Assembly: GCA_019636445.1 (NCBI GenBank)
Contig: JAHBXO010000021.1
Coordinates: forward strand, 1-64,000
Length of the DNA: 64,000 nt
Source: Gemmataceae bacterium
Lineage (GTDB): Bacteria > Planctomycetota > Planctomycetia > Gemmatales > Gemmataceae
Direction of reading: 5' to 3'
Below, one piece after another: positions 43,372 to 52,510 of this stretch; the stretch's first letter is position 1, and each line of letters starts with the position of its first letter. The notes under the pieces were generated by a model. The model saw nothing but the letters and a program-made list of their open reading frames with translations, did not search any database and was not told the origin of the DNA. The translations under genes were made by a program, and so were the position numbers.

Positions 43372-44585
43372 GGTGTGTCGAATTCCTCGATCAGGGCGTT
43401 CAGTCGTATCAGGAGTTCGGCACGCTCGCCCTCGTTGTGGAACGCGAGTTCCGATTCGGCGTAGTCGCGGACGGTTTCGGCGAAATTGTGGCTACGCTCG
43501 GCGGGGGGAGCGGTGAGCGTCGGGCCGAGGTCATTTGTTTCCGTCCAGTCTCGGGAGTACCAGCGAGGGAAAATCGCCTCCAGCTCGCGAAGGATTTCTT
43601 CGAGATTGTCCTTGCCCCGTGTGTAGCGGATGCGGAGTTTCACCAGATCGTCCGTCGGCTCCGGATATTCGGTTCGCAGGCGCGGCAGGTCTTCCGTCGG
43701 GTCGTTCACGAGCAATTCGAAAATGCCCGTCGAGGGCAGGGGCAACTCGACGATTTCGCCGACGAGGCCTTTCGGACCAAGCTCGAAGAGAACGGTTCGC
43801 TTAGAGTCCAGTTGTTCGCCGAGGTCCATTTTCTCGATGCTGCCGCTGTAACGGACGTGCTGGTGGCCGCCCAGGCATTGAGGTTTGTGGATATGGCCGA
43901 GCGCGACGTAGGCGTATTGCTCGGCCATCCGCGTGTCGTTCACCTGAACATCGTCGTCGAGATTCAATCGGAAGAGGCTCGTGCCGATGTCCGCGCCGCG
44001 CACCGTCGCGTGGGCCACGAGGACCGTGGGGATCGATTCGAAGCGGGGGTGCTCGCGAAATCCCTGCAAGGTTCGCTCGAAGGCGGAGATCAGCATTTTC
44101 TGTTTCTCTTCAGGCGAAGTGTACTTTTGGTTGGACTCTCCACGCAGGTAGCGTGTAGGCGTGGGATAGGGCATCAGGAAGAATTGGATGCCGCCCAACC
44201 GGACGAAGGTCGGCTCGGCGGCGAGATAAAACCGACCCGGCGGCACCGGCTCGCCCGGCGCGCCGACCGTCGGCGCCGCGAGCGCCATCGCGTGCGAGAG
44301 CGTGCGGCAGAAATTCTCGTTGTCGTGGTTGCCAGTGATGGCGAGGATTGTCCCGCCGCGACCGAGGAAATCGGCGAAGACCTCCTGCCAGTGGTGGATC
44401 GTCTCGCGCAGGGTATCGGGGCGCGCCAGTTCGCTGAAGAGATCCCCGGCAACGAGGAGCGTATCGACCTTGTGGTCGTGGCACTGCTTCGCGACGCGCT
44501 CGACCGCCCGGCGCAGGTCGGCGGTGCGGTCGATGCGCCCAAGCCGGTCGCCAAGGTGCCAGTCGGCCGTGTGCATGATGCGCAT
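43368..44585 (-). CDS. sbcD: SbcD-like DNA exonuclease subunit
   Basis: A 405-residue calcineurin-like phosphoesterase, the Mn2+-dependent nuclease partner of SbcC. The five metal motifs are visible: MHTADWHLGDRLG (Asp and His), LLVAGDLFSE, ITGNHDNENFC, LVAHATVRG and YVALGHIHKPQ. Length matches Escherichia coli SbcD. It begins one base after the ferredoxin stop codon and overlaps sbcC by 4 bases, so the genes form a tightly coupled operon. Confidence 0.93.
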   Translation of the reverse strand: MRIMHTADWHLGDRLGRIDRTADLRRAVERVAKQCHDHKVDTLLVAGDLFSELARPDTLRETIHHWQEVFADFLGRGGTILAITGNHDNENFCRTLSHAMALAAPTVGAPGEPVPPGRFYLAAEPTFVRLGGIQFFLMPYPTPTRYLRGESNQKYTSPEEKQKMLISAFERTLQGFREHPRFESIPTVLVAHATVRGADIGTSLFRLNLDDDVQVNDTRMAEQYAYVALGHIHKPQCLGGHQHVRYSGSIEKMDLGEQLDSKRTVLFELGPKGLVGEIVELPLPSTGIFELLVNDPTEDLPRLRTEYPEPTDDLVKLRIRYTRGKDNLEEILRELEAIFPRWYSRDWTETNDLGPTLTAPPAERSHNFAETVRDYAESELAFHNEGERAELLIRLNALIEEFDTP

Positions 44586-44586
44586 G

Positions 44587-44943
44587 TTACTTCGGTACCC
44601 AGACCGGCGGCGGGGCGATGGCGTCGGTCGGGCGCTTGCCGGCGTCGGCGCGCCCGCTGCCCGCGAGCCGGCTGACGACGCGCACGGTCATGTCCCGATC
44701 GCACGCAAGCTGGCAGCTCAGCCGCACGCCAGCGATCCCCTTCGCGGTCAGCACGGCCTTCTCGGCTTCGGTCATCGTGTCCGGTTCGCCGGCGAGGAAT
44801 TCCACGCGGCACGTCGTGCAGCGGGCGTTGCCGCCGCAGGCGTGCAACTGGTCCACCTTCGCCACGTCCGTCAGCGCGAGGATCAGCCGTTGCCCGTCGG
44901 CCACGTCGAACGTGCCCAATCCGTCCACAGTCAGTTTCGCCAT
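44587..44943 (-). CDS. Plant-type [2Fe-2S] ferredoxin
   Basis: A 118-residue protein with the beta-grasp ferredoxin pattern: LTVDGLGTFDVADGQRLILALTD, cluster loop HACGGNARCTTCRVEF (three Cys; the usual first Cys of the CxxxxCxxC loop is in ACGG), and the fourth Cys in VRLSCQLACDRDMTVRV. The Pro-rich tail (PTDAIAPPPVWVPK) is extra. It carries electrons to an unknown partner. It heads the operon that continues with sbcD and sbcC and diverges from the ABC transporter genes, with 95 bases between the starts. Confidence 0.9.
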   Translation of the reverse strand: MAKLTVDGLGTFDVADGQRLILALTDVAKVDQLHACGGNARCTTCRVEFLAGEPDTMTEAEKAVLTAKGIAGVRLSCQLACDRDMTVRVVSRLAGSGRADAGKRPTDAIAPPPVWVPK

Positions 44944-45038
44944 GTCATTCTCCGAAAAATCGTTCCGTACCGCAATTTGTAGGCTTTCGCGGCGAATGTT
45001 CTATGACTACGGAAGTGCGATCCCGTCGGAGGAAACCC

Positions 45039-46001
45039 GTGCCCGTCGATCAATCGGTCATCGCCACCGATGGCCTCCGCAAGGTGTACGGATCGGTCGA
45101 AGCGCTCAAGGGCGTGTCGCTGTCGGTGAACCGAGGGGAAATCTTCGGCCTGCTCGGCCAGAACGGCGCGGGCAAATCCACGCTCATCAAGATCCTGCTC
45201 GGGATCGTCCGCAAAACCGATGGCAACGCGACGCTGCTCGGCGAGCCCGCCGGCCGCAGCGACATCCGCAAACGGGTCGGCTACCTGCCGGAAGACCACC
45301 AGTTCCCGCAGTACCACACCGGTGCGAGCCTGCTACACTTTTACGGCCAACTCTACGGCATGAGCCGCGCCGACCGCCGGCGGAAGATTCCCGAAGTCCT
45401 CGAGACCGTCGGCATCCGCAAGCGGATGGACTACAAGCTCCGCACCTACTCGAAGGGGATGAAGCAGCGTCTCGGCATCGCGCAGGCGATTTTCCACGAC
45501 CCCGACGTGATCTTCCTCGACGAGCCGACCGACGGCGTCGACCCGGTCGGCCGCAAGGAACTGCGAGAGTTGTTCGAGAAGCTGCGGGACGAGGGGAAGA
45601 CGGTGTTCGTGAACTCGCACTTGCTCGGCGAAGTCGAGTTGATGTGCGACCGTGTGGCCATCCTGCAACGCGGCGAACTCATGCAGATCGGCACCGTCGC
45701 GGAGTTGACGAAGCAAGAAGGGCGGTACGTTGTCGGTCTGGCCGCCGGGGAGGAACTTCCGGTCGATGAACTCGCCCGGCGCGGACTCCGCGCGACCCGA
45801 CATGCGGATCGTTGGGAAGTCTTCATCGAAAACGAGGAAGACATCGACCGCGTTCTTGGATTGCTTGCGGAGCGTGGGCACAAGCTTCGCCATCTGATTG
45901 CGAAGAAACAATCGCTCGAAGACGTGTTCGTCGAGATGGTCGATCAGGACGATCCCGGCGTCGACGGCCGCAAGAAGAAAACGCGGGAGGTGGGGGCGTG
46001 A
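45039..46001 (+). CDS. ABC transporter ATP-binding protein (ABC-2 export type)
   Basis: A 320-residue nucleotide-binding subunit. Walker A is GQNGAGKST, the Q-loop is YLPEDHQFP, the signature is TYSKGMKQRLGIAQA, Walker B is VIFLDEPTDGVDP and the switch His is in VNSHLLGEVE. The C-terminal part has the DUF4162-like region seen in drug/copper exporters of the CcmA class. Start: GTG at 45039, placed 6 bases after CGGAGGA; an in-frame ATG at 45003 lacks a ribosome binding site. It overlaps the permease gene by GTGA. With the permease it should form an exporter of unknown substrate. Confidence 0.92.
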   Translation: MPVDQSVIATDGLRKVYGSVEALKGVSLSVNRGEIFGLLGQNGAGKSTLIKILLGIVRKTDGNATLLGEPAGRSDIRKRVGYLPEDHQFPQYHTGASLLHFYGQLYGMSRADRRRKIPEVLETVGIRKRMDYKLRTYSKGMKQRLGIAQAIFHDPDVIFLDEPTDGVDPVGRKELRELFEKLRDEGKTVFVNSHLLGEVELMCDRVAILQRGELMQIGTVAELTKQEGRYVVGLAAGEELPVDELARRGLRATRHADRWEVFIENEEDIDRVLGLLAERGHKLRHLIAKKQSLEDVFVEMVDQDDPGVDGRKKKTREVGA

Positions 46002-47461
46002 ACAAGTTCTTCGCGATGCTGAAGGATTCCTACAAGGAAGCCGTGGACGGTTGGATCTTCACCGTGATGCTGGTGCTCGCCGGCATCGTGTCGCTACTCG
46101 TGTTCAGTATTTCCTATCAGCCGATCCCGGTTGAACAGGCGATCCCCAAGATGTTGCCGGAGATGCGGAATCCCGGCAACCCGCGGCCGTTCCAGACCGT
46201 ATCGCCAGAGCGCGGTGCCAGCCCGAAGCTCATCATCTACCAGTACAACGCGAAGGTGGACGACGTGAAGGCAGTGCCGCACGGCGGCGACGCCTGGAAG
46301 GACGAAGTGTCATTCCGTTTGAAAATCGAATCGTCCGGCGGTGGCGGCATTGAAGTGGGCGCGGACAACCAGCCGAAGAAGATCGATTTTCAGGCGTTCT
46401 TCCGCGATTCGTTTACCGAGGCGGTGCGGACATGGGCGGCACCCGCGGGTGACGAGCGACCGCCGTATTCCGACGCGATTGCACTGGAGTTCCTCAAGCA
46501 CCAACTGGTCGTCGCGACGAGATTGAACGTGACCGGCCTCGAGAAGATCGGAGATCGCGAGTACCGGGTAACCGCGAACGGCGCGAGCAGCCCGCTCGCC
46601 TGGCCGCATAAGCCGAGCCTCTTCTTCGGTGCGGTGCCATTGTCGATTCTCGAGATGCCGCTGGGTGATCAGATTCACCTCGTCGAAAATACCATCGTCA
46701 ACGGTATCGGAGCCTGGTTCGTGCTGATGGCGGGGGTCATCGTCACGGCTGGATTCATTCCGAACATGCTGCGTAAAGGGACGATCGACCTGATGCTGAC
46801 GAAACCGCTAGCGCGGCCGACGATCCTGCTCTACAAGTACATTGGCGGATTGATCTTCGTCTTCGTCCTCGCCGCCGTCGGATATGGAGGCATCTGGCTC
46901 GCCATCGGCCTGCGCACCGGCGTCTGGGCGCCCGGACTGCTCTGGTGCGTCCCCGGGGTCACATTCTACTTTGCCATTCTTTATGCCTGTTCCACCCTCG
47001 TCGGCGTCCTTACCCGCAATGCTCTCGTCGGCATCGTCGTTACGGTTCTCTTCTGGTTCGTCGTCTGGCTCATCGGCACGGTCCACAACGCCCTGACGGT
47101 GCTGGACAACCTGGAAGTGCGCGGCCAGCCCCCCCGCGCCGCACGGAAAGCCGACGCGAAAAAGGTCGAAAAACCCAAGAACGACGACGATATCGATGCG
47201 GCCGAGGACGGCCCCCCCAAACCGCCACGCACCCTCGTCAAAGTCTTCGAGGTCTTGAATGCGGTCACGCCGCGCACCAAGGACCTCGATACGCTCACCT
47301 CGAACCTCATCAGCCGCGAGTTGCTTTCGGAAGGCGAGCAGCGTCGTGAGGGTTTGAAACTGCGCAGCATCGACTGGGGCGAAGTGCTCGGCGTGGCGGG
47401 TGCCTACATCGTCGCATTCCTTGGACTCGCGCTACTCCGATTCGTGACGCGCAGCTATTGA
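45998..47461 (+). CDS. ABC-2 type permease with large extracytoplasmic loop
   Basis: A 487-residue membrane protein with a GTG start overlapping the ATPase stop. TM1 is WIFTVMLVLAGIVSLLVFS (about 19-38); residues about 40-225 form one large extracytoplasmic domain; TM2-5 follow (GAWFVLMAGVIVTAGF, YIGGLIFVFVLAAVGYGG, LWCVPGVTFYFAILYACST, VGIVVTVLFWFVVWLIGTV). A charged linker of about 60 residues rich in Lys, Asp and Pro precedes TM6 (VAGAYIVAFLGLALLRF). Between TM2 and TM3, FIPNMLRKGTIDLMLTKPLARPTILLYKY is the coupling stretch of ABC-2 permeases. It forms an exporter with the ATPase. The next gene begins 11 bases later. Confidence 0.88.
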   Translation: MNKFFAMLKDSYKEAVDGWIFTVMLVLAGIVSLLVFSISYQPIPVEQAIPKMLPEMRNPGNPRPFQTVSPERGASPKLIIYQYNAKVDDVKAVPHGGDAWKDEVSFRLKIESSGGGGIEVGADNQPKKIDFQAFFRDSFTEAVRTWAAPAGDERPPYSDAIALEFLKHQLVVATRLNVTGLEKIGDREYRVTANGASSPLAWPHKPSLFFGAVPLSILEMPLGDQIHLVENTIVNGIGAWFVLMAGVIVTAGFIPNMLRKGTIDLMLTKPLARPTILLYKYIGGLIFVFVLAAVGYGGIWLAIGLRTGVWAPGLLWCVPGVTFYFAILYACSTLVGVLTRNALVGIVVTVLFWFVVWLIGTVHNALTVLDNLEVRGQPPRAARKADAKKVEKPKNDDDIDAAEDGPPKPPRTLVKVFEVLNAVTPRTKDLDTLTSNLISRELLSEGEQRREGLKLRSIDWGEVLGVAGAYIVAFLGLALLRFVTRSY

Positions 47462-47472
47462 GCGGATCGCCC

Positions 47473-49920
47473 ATGCCCGACGTGCTGGCACTCGAAGCGA
47501 TCGCCGATACCGACGGCCCGCGCGTCGGCGGGAAGGGGGCGAGCCTCGCGGCGACGCTGCGGGCCGGTCTGCCCGTGCCGCCGGGGTTCGTCGTCGTGAC
47601 GGACGCTTATCGACGAACACATTCCACCGGCCTCCGATCGGATTCCATTCTGACTCAATCGATTCGCGAAGCGTATCGTGCCCTCGGCGGCACGGTCGCG
47701 GTGCGTTCCTCGGCGACGGGTGAAGACGGGGCGGAGGCGAGCTTCGCCGGGCAACAGGAGACGATTCTAGGCGTCGTCGGTGAAGAGGCTGTTCTCGACG
47801 CCATCGAACGCTGCTGGAAGTCGCTGCAAACGGATCGTGCCATTGCGTATCGCCGACAGAAGGGGATACCCGACGATGCCGTCGCGATGGCGGTCGTGGT
47901 GCAACGACTCGTGCCGGCCGAGACGGCGGGTGTGCTGTTCACGCGCGATCCACTGGACCCGGTCGCAAACCGCATGATCGTCGAGGCAAGTTACGGCCTC
48001 GGCGAAGCGGTCGTTTCGGGAAAGGTGACGCCGGACCGGTTCACGCTCGAGTTCGCCAGCGGTCGTGTTTTGGAGAAAACGCAAGGACTCAAGACGGTGC
48101 GCGTTGTCGACGGTCGCGAGGAAGCGGTGCCTGAGGGACTTCAAGAAGCGTTCTGCCTGAAGGAGGACGAACTGGAACGGCTCGCGGAACTCGGCCGACG
48201 GGTCGAAGCGTTTTACGGTCAGCCGCGCGACATTGAGTGGGCCATCGTGGAGGGCCAGGTTTATCTCCTCCAAGCAAGGCCGATCACGACGACGAGCGCC
48301 GACCGCGATGCGATTCGACGGGAAATCATCGACGAACTGAAAACGAAAGTCGACCCGCGCGGGACGGTGTGGGTGCGGTACAACCTCAGCGAAATCCTGC
48401 CGCGGCCGACCCCGATGACTTGGGCCGTGGTCCAGCGACTGCTCGCCGCCGATGGCGGCGTCGGCCTGATGAACCGCGATCTCGGCGGCGACCCCGATCC
48501 GGTGCTCGGCTCGCTCACGGCGTTCGACCTCGTCGCCGGCCGGCCGATGGCGAACCTCGCGCGCATGCCGCGCTTGCAGTTCCGTCATCCTCCCTTCGAG
48601 TACCCGTTCGCGAAATACAAGGACAATCCCGCGCTCGCGCTCGATCCGAAGCCGGTGGCGAACCCGCTGCGGGATGGGTGCCTCGTCGGCCTGCTGCGGC
48701 TCCCCGGCACGATCTGGCGGCTCTGGCGCATCGGGTCGCGCGCCGCGAAGCGAGCCGAGTCGTTCTCGGAGGAGTATCGGTCGCGAATCGCGCCGCCGTT
48801 TGTCGCGGCCGCGCGGGCCGAACTGGCCAGGGATTATTCCGGCATCGATCCAGAAGAACTATTGAGGTCGTTCACGACTTGGACGGAGCGGACGCTCGTC
48901 GAATTCGCCCGAGACAGCCTGAAACCGACCTTCTTCGCCGACGCGGCCTGGACGGCGCTCGTCGAACTGCTCACGCCTCGGCTCGGCGAGGCCCGGGCGC
49001 GCGCGGCCGTGGCGGAACTCTCGCTCGGCGCGGAACCGGACGCCGACGCGAATCTCGCCGGCTCGCTCCTGGACCTCGCGAACGGCCGCATCGATCGTGC
49101 CGCGCTCCTCGACCGATTCGGGCATCGAGCCGCCGGCGAGATGGAACTCGCCGAACCGCGATGGAGCGAAGACGACGCGGCCCTGCGGGACCTCGTGCCA
49201 GGTTCGACGAAGCCGAAAGCCGACGACGGCGTGTTCGACCGGATCGTCGGCGAGGCGAATCTCGCGGCCCCGGCCCGGTCGCAGGCGAAGTTGCGCCACG
49301 ATCAACTCCGCACGTACTTGGGTCTGCGCGAGACGGCCAAACACCACCTCCTGCTCGGCTACGCGGTGCTTCGCAAGCACTTGCTCGAACTGGATCATCG
49401 CCATCGAATGAACGGCGACATCTTTTATCTGGTGCCGTCGGAACTGGTTCGCGTCGTCGCCGGGGAGGACCTTCGTCCGCTCGCGGCGGCGCGCCGGGCA
49501 CGGCAACGATTGGAACTCGGGTTCGAAGTGCCGGCCGTATTGTTCTCGGATGATCTGGACGCGATCGGTCGGCCGATCCCGATTCCGGCCGGGGCGGTCG
49601 AGTTCGCGGGGACTCCGCTTTCTGCCGGTGTTGCGGAAGGGCCGGCGCTGGTGTTGAACGATCCGAGCGAGGCGAAGGGCGTGCCCGACGGCTTCGTGCT
49701 CGTCTGCCCGTCCACCGATCCGGCATGGGTGCCCCTGTTTGCGCGGGCATCGGCGCTGGTGATGGAGACGGGCGGCGTGCTCTCGCACGGTGCGATTGTC
49801 GCACGCGAGTTCGGCCTGCCTGCCGTCGCCGGGCTGCCCGCGATCACGTGGCAAATCCGGTCGGGACAACGGGTGCGCGTGGATGGTGGCACGGGGCGCG
49901 TCGCGATCGTCAGCGCTTGA
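47473..49920 (+). CDS. PEP/pyruvate-binding phosphotransferase, rifampin phosphotransferase-like
   Basis: An 815-residue three-part enzyme: ATP-grasp domain (GGKGASLAATLRAGLPVPPGFVV, VAVRSSATGEDGAEASFAGQQETILGV, ETAGVLFTRDPLDPVANRM; residues 1-290), a central alpha-helical region (about 300-690), and a C-terminal phosphohistidine domain (TGGVLSHGAIVAREFGLPAV with His772). It lacks the C-terminal TIM barrel of true PEP synthase. This ATP-grasp/middle/His order is that of rifampin phosphotransferases, which transfer the beta-phosphate of ATP to rifamycins; other uncharacterised members exist, so the substrate is open. Start ATG 47473 is preferred to a TTG inside the previous gene. It follows an ABC exporter by 11 bases. 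Confidence 0.85.
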   Translation: MPDVLALEAIADTDGPRVGGKGASLAATLRAGLPVPPGFVVVTDAYRRTHSTGLRSDSILTQSIREAYRALGGTVAVRSSATGEDGAEASFAGQQETILGVVGEEAVLDAIERCWKSLQTDRAIAYRRQKGIPDDAVAMAVVVQRLVPAETAGVLFTRDPLDPVANRMIVEASYGLGEAVVSGKVTPDRFTLEFASGRVLEKTQGLKTVRVVDGREEAVPEGLQEAFCLKEDELERLAELGRRVEAFYGQPRDIEWAIVEGQVYLLQARPITTTSADRDAIRREIIDELKTKVDPRGTVWVRYNLSEILPRPTPMTWAVVQRLLAADGGVGLMNRDLGGDPDPVLGSLTAFDLVAGRPMANLARMPRLQFRHPPFEYPFAKYKDNPALALDPKPVANPLRDGCLVGLLRLPGTIWRLWRIGSRAAKRAESFSEEYRSRIAPPFVAAARAELARDYSGIDPEELLRSFTTWTERTLVEFARDSLKPTFFADAAWTALVELLTPRLGEARARAAVAELSLGAEPDADANLAGSLLDLANGRIDRAALLDRFGHRAAGEMELAEPRWSEDDAALRDLVPGSTKPKADDGVFDRIVGEANLAAPARSQAKLRHDQLRTYLGLRETAKHHLLLGYAVLRKHLLELDHRHRMNGDIFYLVPSELVRVVAGEDLRPLAAARRARQRLELGFEVPAVLFSDDLDAIGRPIPIPAGAVEFAGTPLSAGVAEGPALVLNDPSEAKGVPDGFVLVCPSTDPAWVPLFARASALVMETGGVLSHGAIVAREFGLPAVAGLPAITWQIRSGQRVRVDGGTGRVAIVSA

Positions 49921-51421
49921 CGCTCTGCCAGAGGATGCCGAGCGCTTCGCGGCCGGCGTTCAGGACTTGATCGACGGTCTTGCGTGCGGCGCCGGCACGG
50001 CCTTCGCGATGGAACGCCTTCAAAAGCGCCGTGCCGCGCGTGTCGTCGAGTGCCGCAGCGAGCATCTCGACCAGTTCGCCCTGGATGTTCCATTCCTTTC
50101 CCTGCTCGGCGCAGACCGGGACAATGACGGGGAAGCGTTCACCGAAATCCGACCGCGCGGCGGCGACCGCGTCGCGCATCTGCGTTTCTTTCTTGCGGTC
50201 GCCGGCCTTCCAATCGTAGGGCGGAGTCCATTCCATCGCGGGCGTGAGCAGGTCGACATGCGTGAGCGCGACGATCGCGGGCGGGAAGCGCAGGTGCGGC
50301 TTGGCGGTGAAAGCGTTCTCCAGTCGATTCAGCATGGCGACGTCGGCGGTGCGGGCCGCTGTCCGCGCATGGCCAACCACCAAGATCAGGTCGGCATTTT
50401 CCGCGGCGGCCACGGCGTTCGCCACCTCGGATTCGGTCGGCCCCGCCGCGCCGTAGCCGGCGGTGTCGACGAGCGTCATCGGTGGCAAGTCCGGCAGGTT
50501 GAGTGCGTATTTCGTCGCCCCCGCCGTCGCTGGCAGAGTGTCGGTTGCCGCACGATGCTCGCCGAGCAAGGCGTTCGCCAGGCTCGATTTCCCGGCCTTC
50601 ACCTGCCCGACGAGGGCGATCGTCAACGATGATGGTGCGCCGATCGGTCCGTTCTTTTCGATCAGCTCCCGATATTTGTCGGCACCGACTTTGAGTCGGC
50701 CGCTGTTCAATTCGATCAGATGCTTGCCCAGTTCGTGCACGAACGCCGTGTGGAACCAGAGCATCACGTTTTCCTGCACGCGATTCAGGATAGAACCGCT
50801 CGCCTTGGAGGCGACGTATTGCAGGCCGGTGTTGAACGGGTTTACGACGGCGCGGGCGAACCACGATACGTCCAGCGCCGTCTTGCCCCAATCGATGGCG
50901 CGCTTGGCGGATTTCCAATCGTCCACGCGGAAGAGGTGGCTGCCCGGCACGTACTTCGTGACCCGGTCGTTCAGGTCGCGGGCGACGAGTTCGGCGCAGG
51001 TGACGATCTCCGGAAGCGTGAGGTGGCCAAAGGGGTCGGCGGCTTCGGGCCGGTAGACGCGGGCGACATCGAGGGCGAGCGCGATGGCGGTATCGGCATA
51101 ACGGTGCGCGTCCACCACCTCTTCGGCAGAGATGGTGGTAACGGCAGCGGCGCGGGCTTCGACCACGCGCCACGCCTGCCGGTCGCGATCGGTCCAGGTG
51201 GCGGGCGGTTCGCCAATGCCGATATCGGGCAGCAACTTCGCGCGGGAGCGTCGCGTCCAGCGCCAGCCGAGGAAGTACGCCAGAGCGAAGCAGCCCATCA
51301 TCGGCCACCACGCGATGAAACCCCAACCGGTGGAATAGAGGTGGTACGACCCGACCGCCGTGAGGAACGCGAACGGCGCGAGCGCGAGGAGCGCGACGGC
51401 GATCAGGCGGCGAGTGCTCAT
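49910..51421 (-). CDS. Membrane-anchored GTPase
   Basis: A 503-residue protein with two membrane helices at the N terminus (RRLIAVALLALAPFAFLTAVGSYHLY and GFIAWWPMMGCFALAYFLGWRW), a helical middle part (about 80-300), then a GTPase domain of Era/dynamin-like type: G1 GQVKAGKSSLAN, a switch I Thr in the TLPATAGATKY region, G3 DTAGYG, G4 THVD near residue 410. Homologues are called GTPase-domain proteins of unknown role; shape and anchor suggest action at the inner membrane. Start at 51421 by the hydrophobic N terminus. Its last 11 bases overlap the end of the convergent phosphotransferase gene. Confidence 0.85.
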   Translation of the reverse strand: MSTRRLIAVALLALAPFAFLTAVGSYHLYSTGWGFIAWWPMMGCFALAYFLGWRWTRRSRAKLLPDIGIGEPPATWTDRDRQAWRVVEARAAAVTTISAEEVVDAHRYADTAIALALDVARVYRPEAADPFGHLTLPEIVTCAELVARDLNDRVTKYVPGSHLFRVDDWKSAKRAIDWGKTALDVSWFARAVVNPFNTGLQYVASKASGSILNRVQENVMLWFHTAFVHELGKHLIELNSGRLKVGADKYRELIEKNGPIGAPSSLTIALVGQVKAGKSSLANALLGEHRAATDTLPATAGATKYALNLPDLPPMTLVDTAGYGAAGPTESEVANAVAAAENADLILVVGHARTAARTADVAMLNRLENAFTAKPHLRFPPAIVALTHVDLLTPAMEWTPPYDWKAGDRKKETQMRDAVAAARSDFGERFPVIVPVCAEQGKEWNIQGELVEMLAAALDDTRGTALLKAFHREGRAGAARKTVDQVLNAGREALGILWQSVKR

Positions 51422-51548
51422 CGGGCCATGTCCGGGGGGGGGCGAACGGTGATTCGAGAATTGTACCCGGCGATTTTTCCGATTCCCGTGATTCATAGAA
51501 AACTCCCATGCCCGTGGGATTCCTCCGCGGGACAACCCGGAGCCGATC

Positions 51549-52508
51549 ATGATCCGCTATTTCCTCTCCGTTGCGGTCGCGGCGTTCGCCGCGGGTCCGC
51601 TCCTCGCACAGGCGAAGGAGCCGAAGAAGGTCGAGCGGCCGACGCCGACCGCCGCCAACGTCGCCTATGGCGAGCACCCGCGTCAGAAGTTCGACTTCTG
51701 GCAGGCGAAATCCGACAAGCCGACGCCGCTCGTGCTGCTGATCCACGGCGGCGGCTGGGTGAACGGCGATAAATCCACCTACGGAACTGGCGCAATCAAG
51801 CCATTCCTGGACGCCGGCATCTCCGTCGCCTCCGTGAACTACCGATTCATCCAGCACGCGATGGAAGAGAAGGTCTCCCCGCCCGTGAAAGCCCCATTAC
51901 ACGACGCCGCCCGCGCGCTGCAGACGCTGCGCTCGAAGGCAAAGGAGTGGAACCTGGACAAGACCCGCGTCGGCGCGACCGGCGGTTCCGCCGGTGCCTG
52001 TACGTCGTTGTGGCTCGCGCTGCACGACGACCTCGCCGACCCGAAGAGCGACGACCCGATCGCGCGCGAATCGACGCGGCTGACGGCCGCCGCCGTGAAC
52101 GGCGCGCAGACCTCGCTCGATCCCAAGCAGTTGAAGGAATGGATGCCCAACGCCGTGTACGGCGGGCACGCCTTCGGCTACCGGGGCGAGGGTCGGCAAC
52201 GCGGCGACGAGTTCAAACTCGCGCTGGAGAATCGAGAGAAGATCCTGCCGTGGATCAAGGAGTATTCGCCGATCGAACTCGTGACGAAGGACGACGCGCC
52301 GGTGTTCCTGAGCTACGGAGCGCAGGACAAACCGGTGGAACCGGGGCAATCGCCGAAGGACCCGACGCACGCGGCGATCTACGGCGTGATGCTGGCCGAG
52401 GCGATGGCGAAGGCGGGCGTCGAGGCGGAGGTGTCGTGGCCGGAGAAGCCGTCGAAGAAATACAAGAACGTGAACGAGTTCCTGATCAAGAAGCTGACCG
52501 CAAAGTGA
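51549..52508 (+). CDS. Secreted alpha/beta-hydrolase (BD-FAE-type esterase)
   Basis: A 319-residue exported esterase. Residues 1-20 form a signal peptide (MIRYFLSVAVAAFAAGPLLAQ). The oxyanion-hole motif LLIHGGGWVNGDKS, the nucleophile elbow VGATGGSAGACTSLW (Ser in GGSAG) and the Asp/His region FLSYGAQDKPVEPGQSPKDPTHAAIYG mark an alpha/beta-hydrolase of the lipase/carboxylesterase or carbohydrate-esterase kind. It probably removes acyl groups from polysaccharides or small esters outside the cytoplasm. It ends 2 bases before the convergent FadB-like gene. Confidence 0.9.
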   Translation: MIRYFLSVAVAAFAAGPLLAQAKEPKKVERPTPTAANVAYGEHPRQKFDFWQAKSDKPTPLVLLIHGGGWVNGDKSTYGTGAIKPFLDAGISVASVNYRFIQHAMEEKVSPPVKAPLHDAARALQTLRSKAKEWNLDKTRVGATGGSAGACTSLWLALHDDLADPKSDDPIARESTRLTAAAVNGAQTSLDPKQLKEWMPNAVYGGHAFGYRGEGRQRGDEFKLALENREKILPWIKEYSPIELVTKDDAPVFLSYGAQDKPVEPGQSPKDPTHAAIYGVMLAEAMAKAGVEAEVSWPEKPSKKYKNVNEFLIKKLTAK

Positions 52509-52510
52509 CC

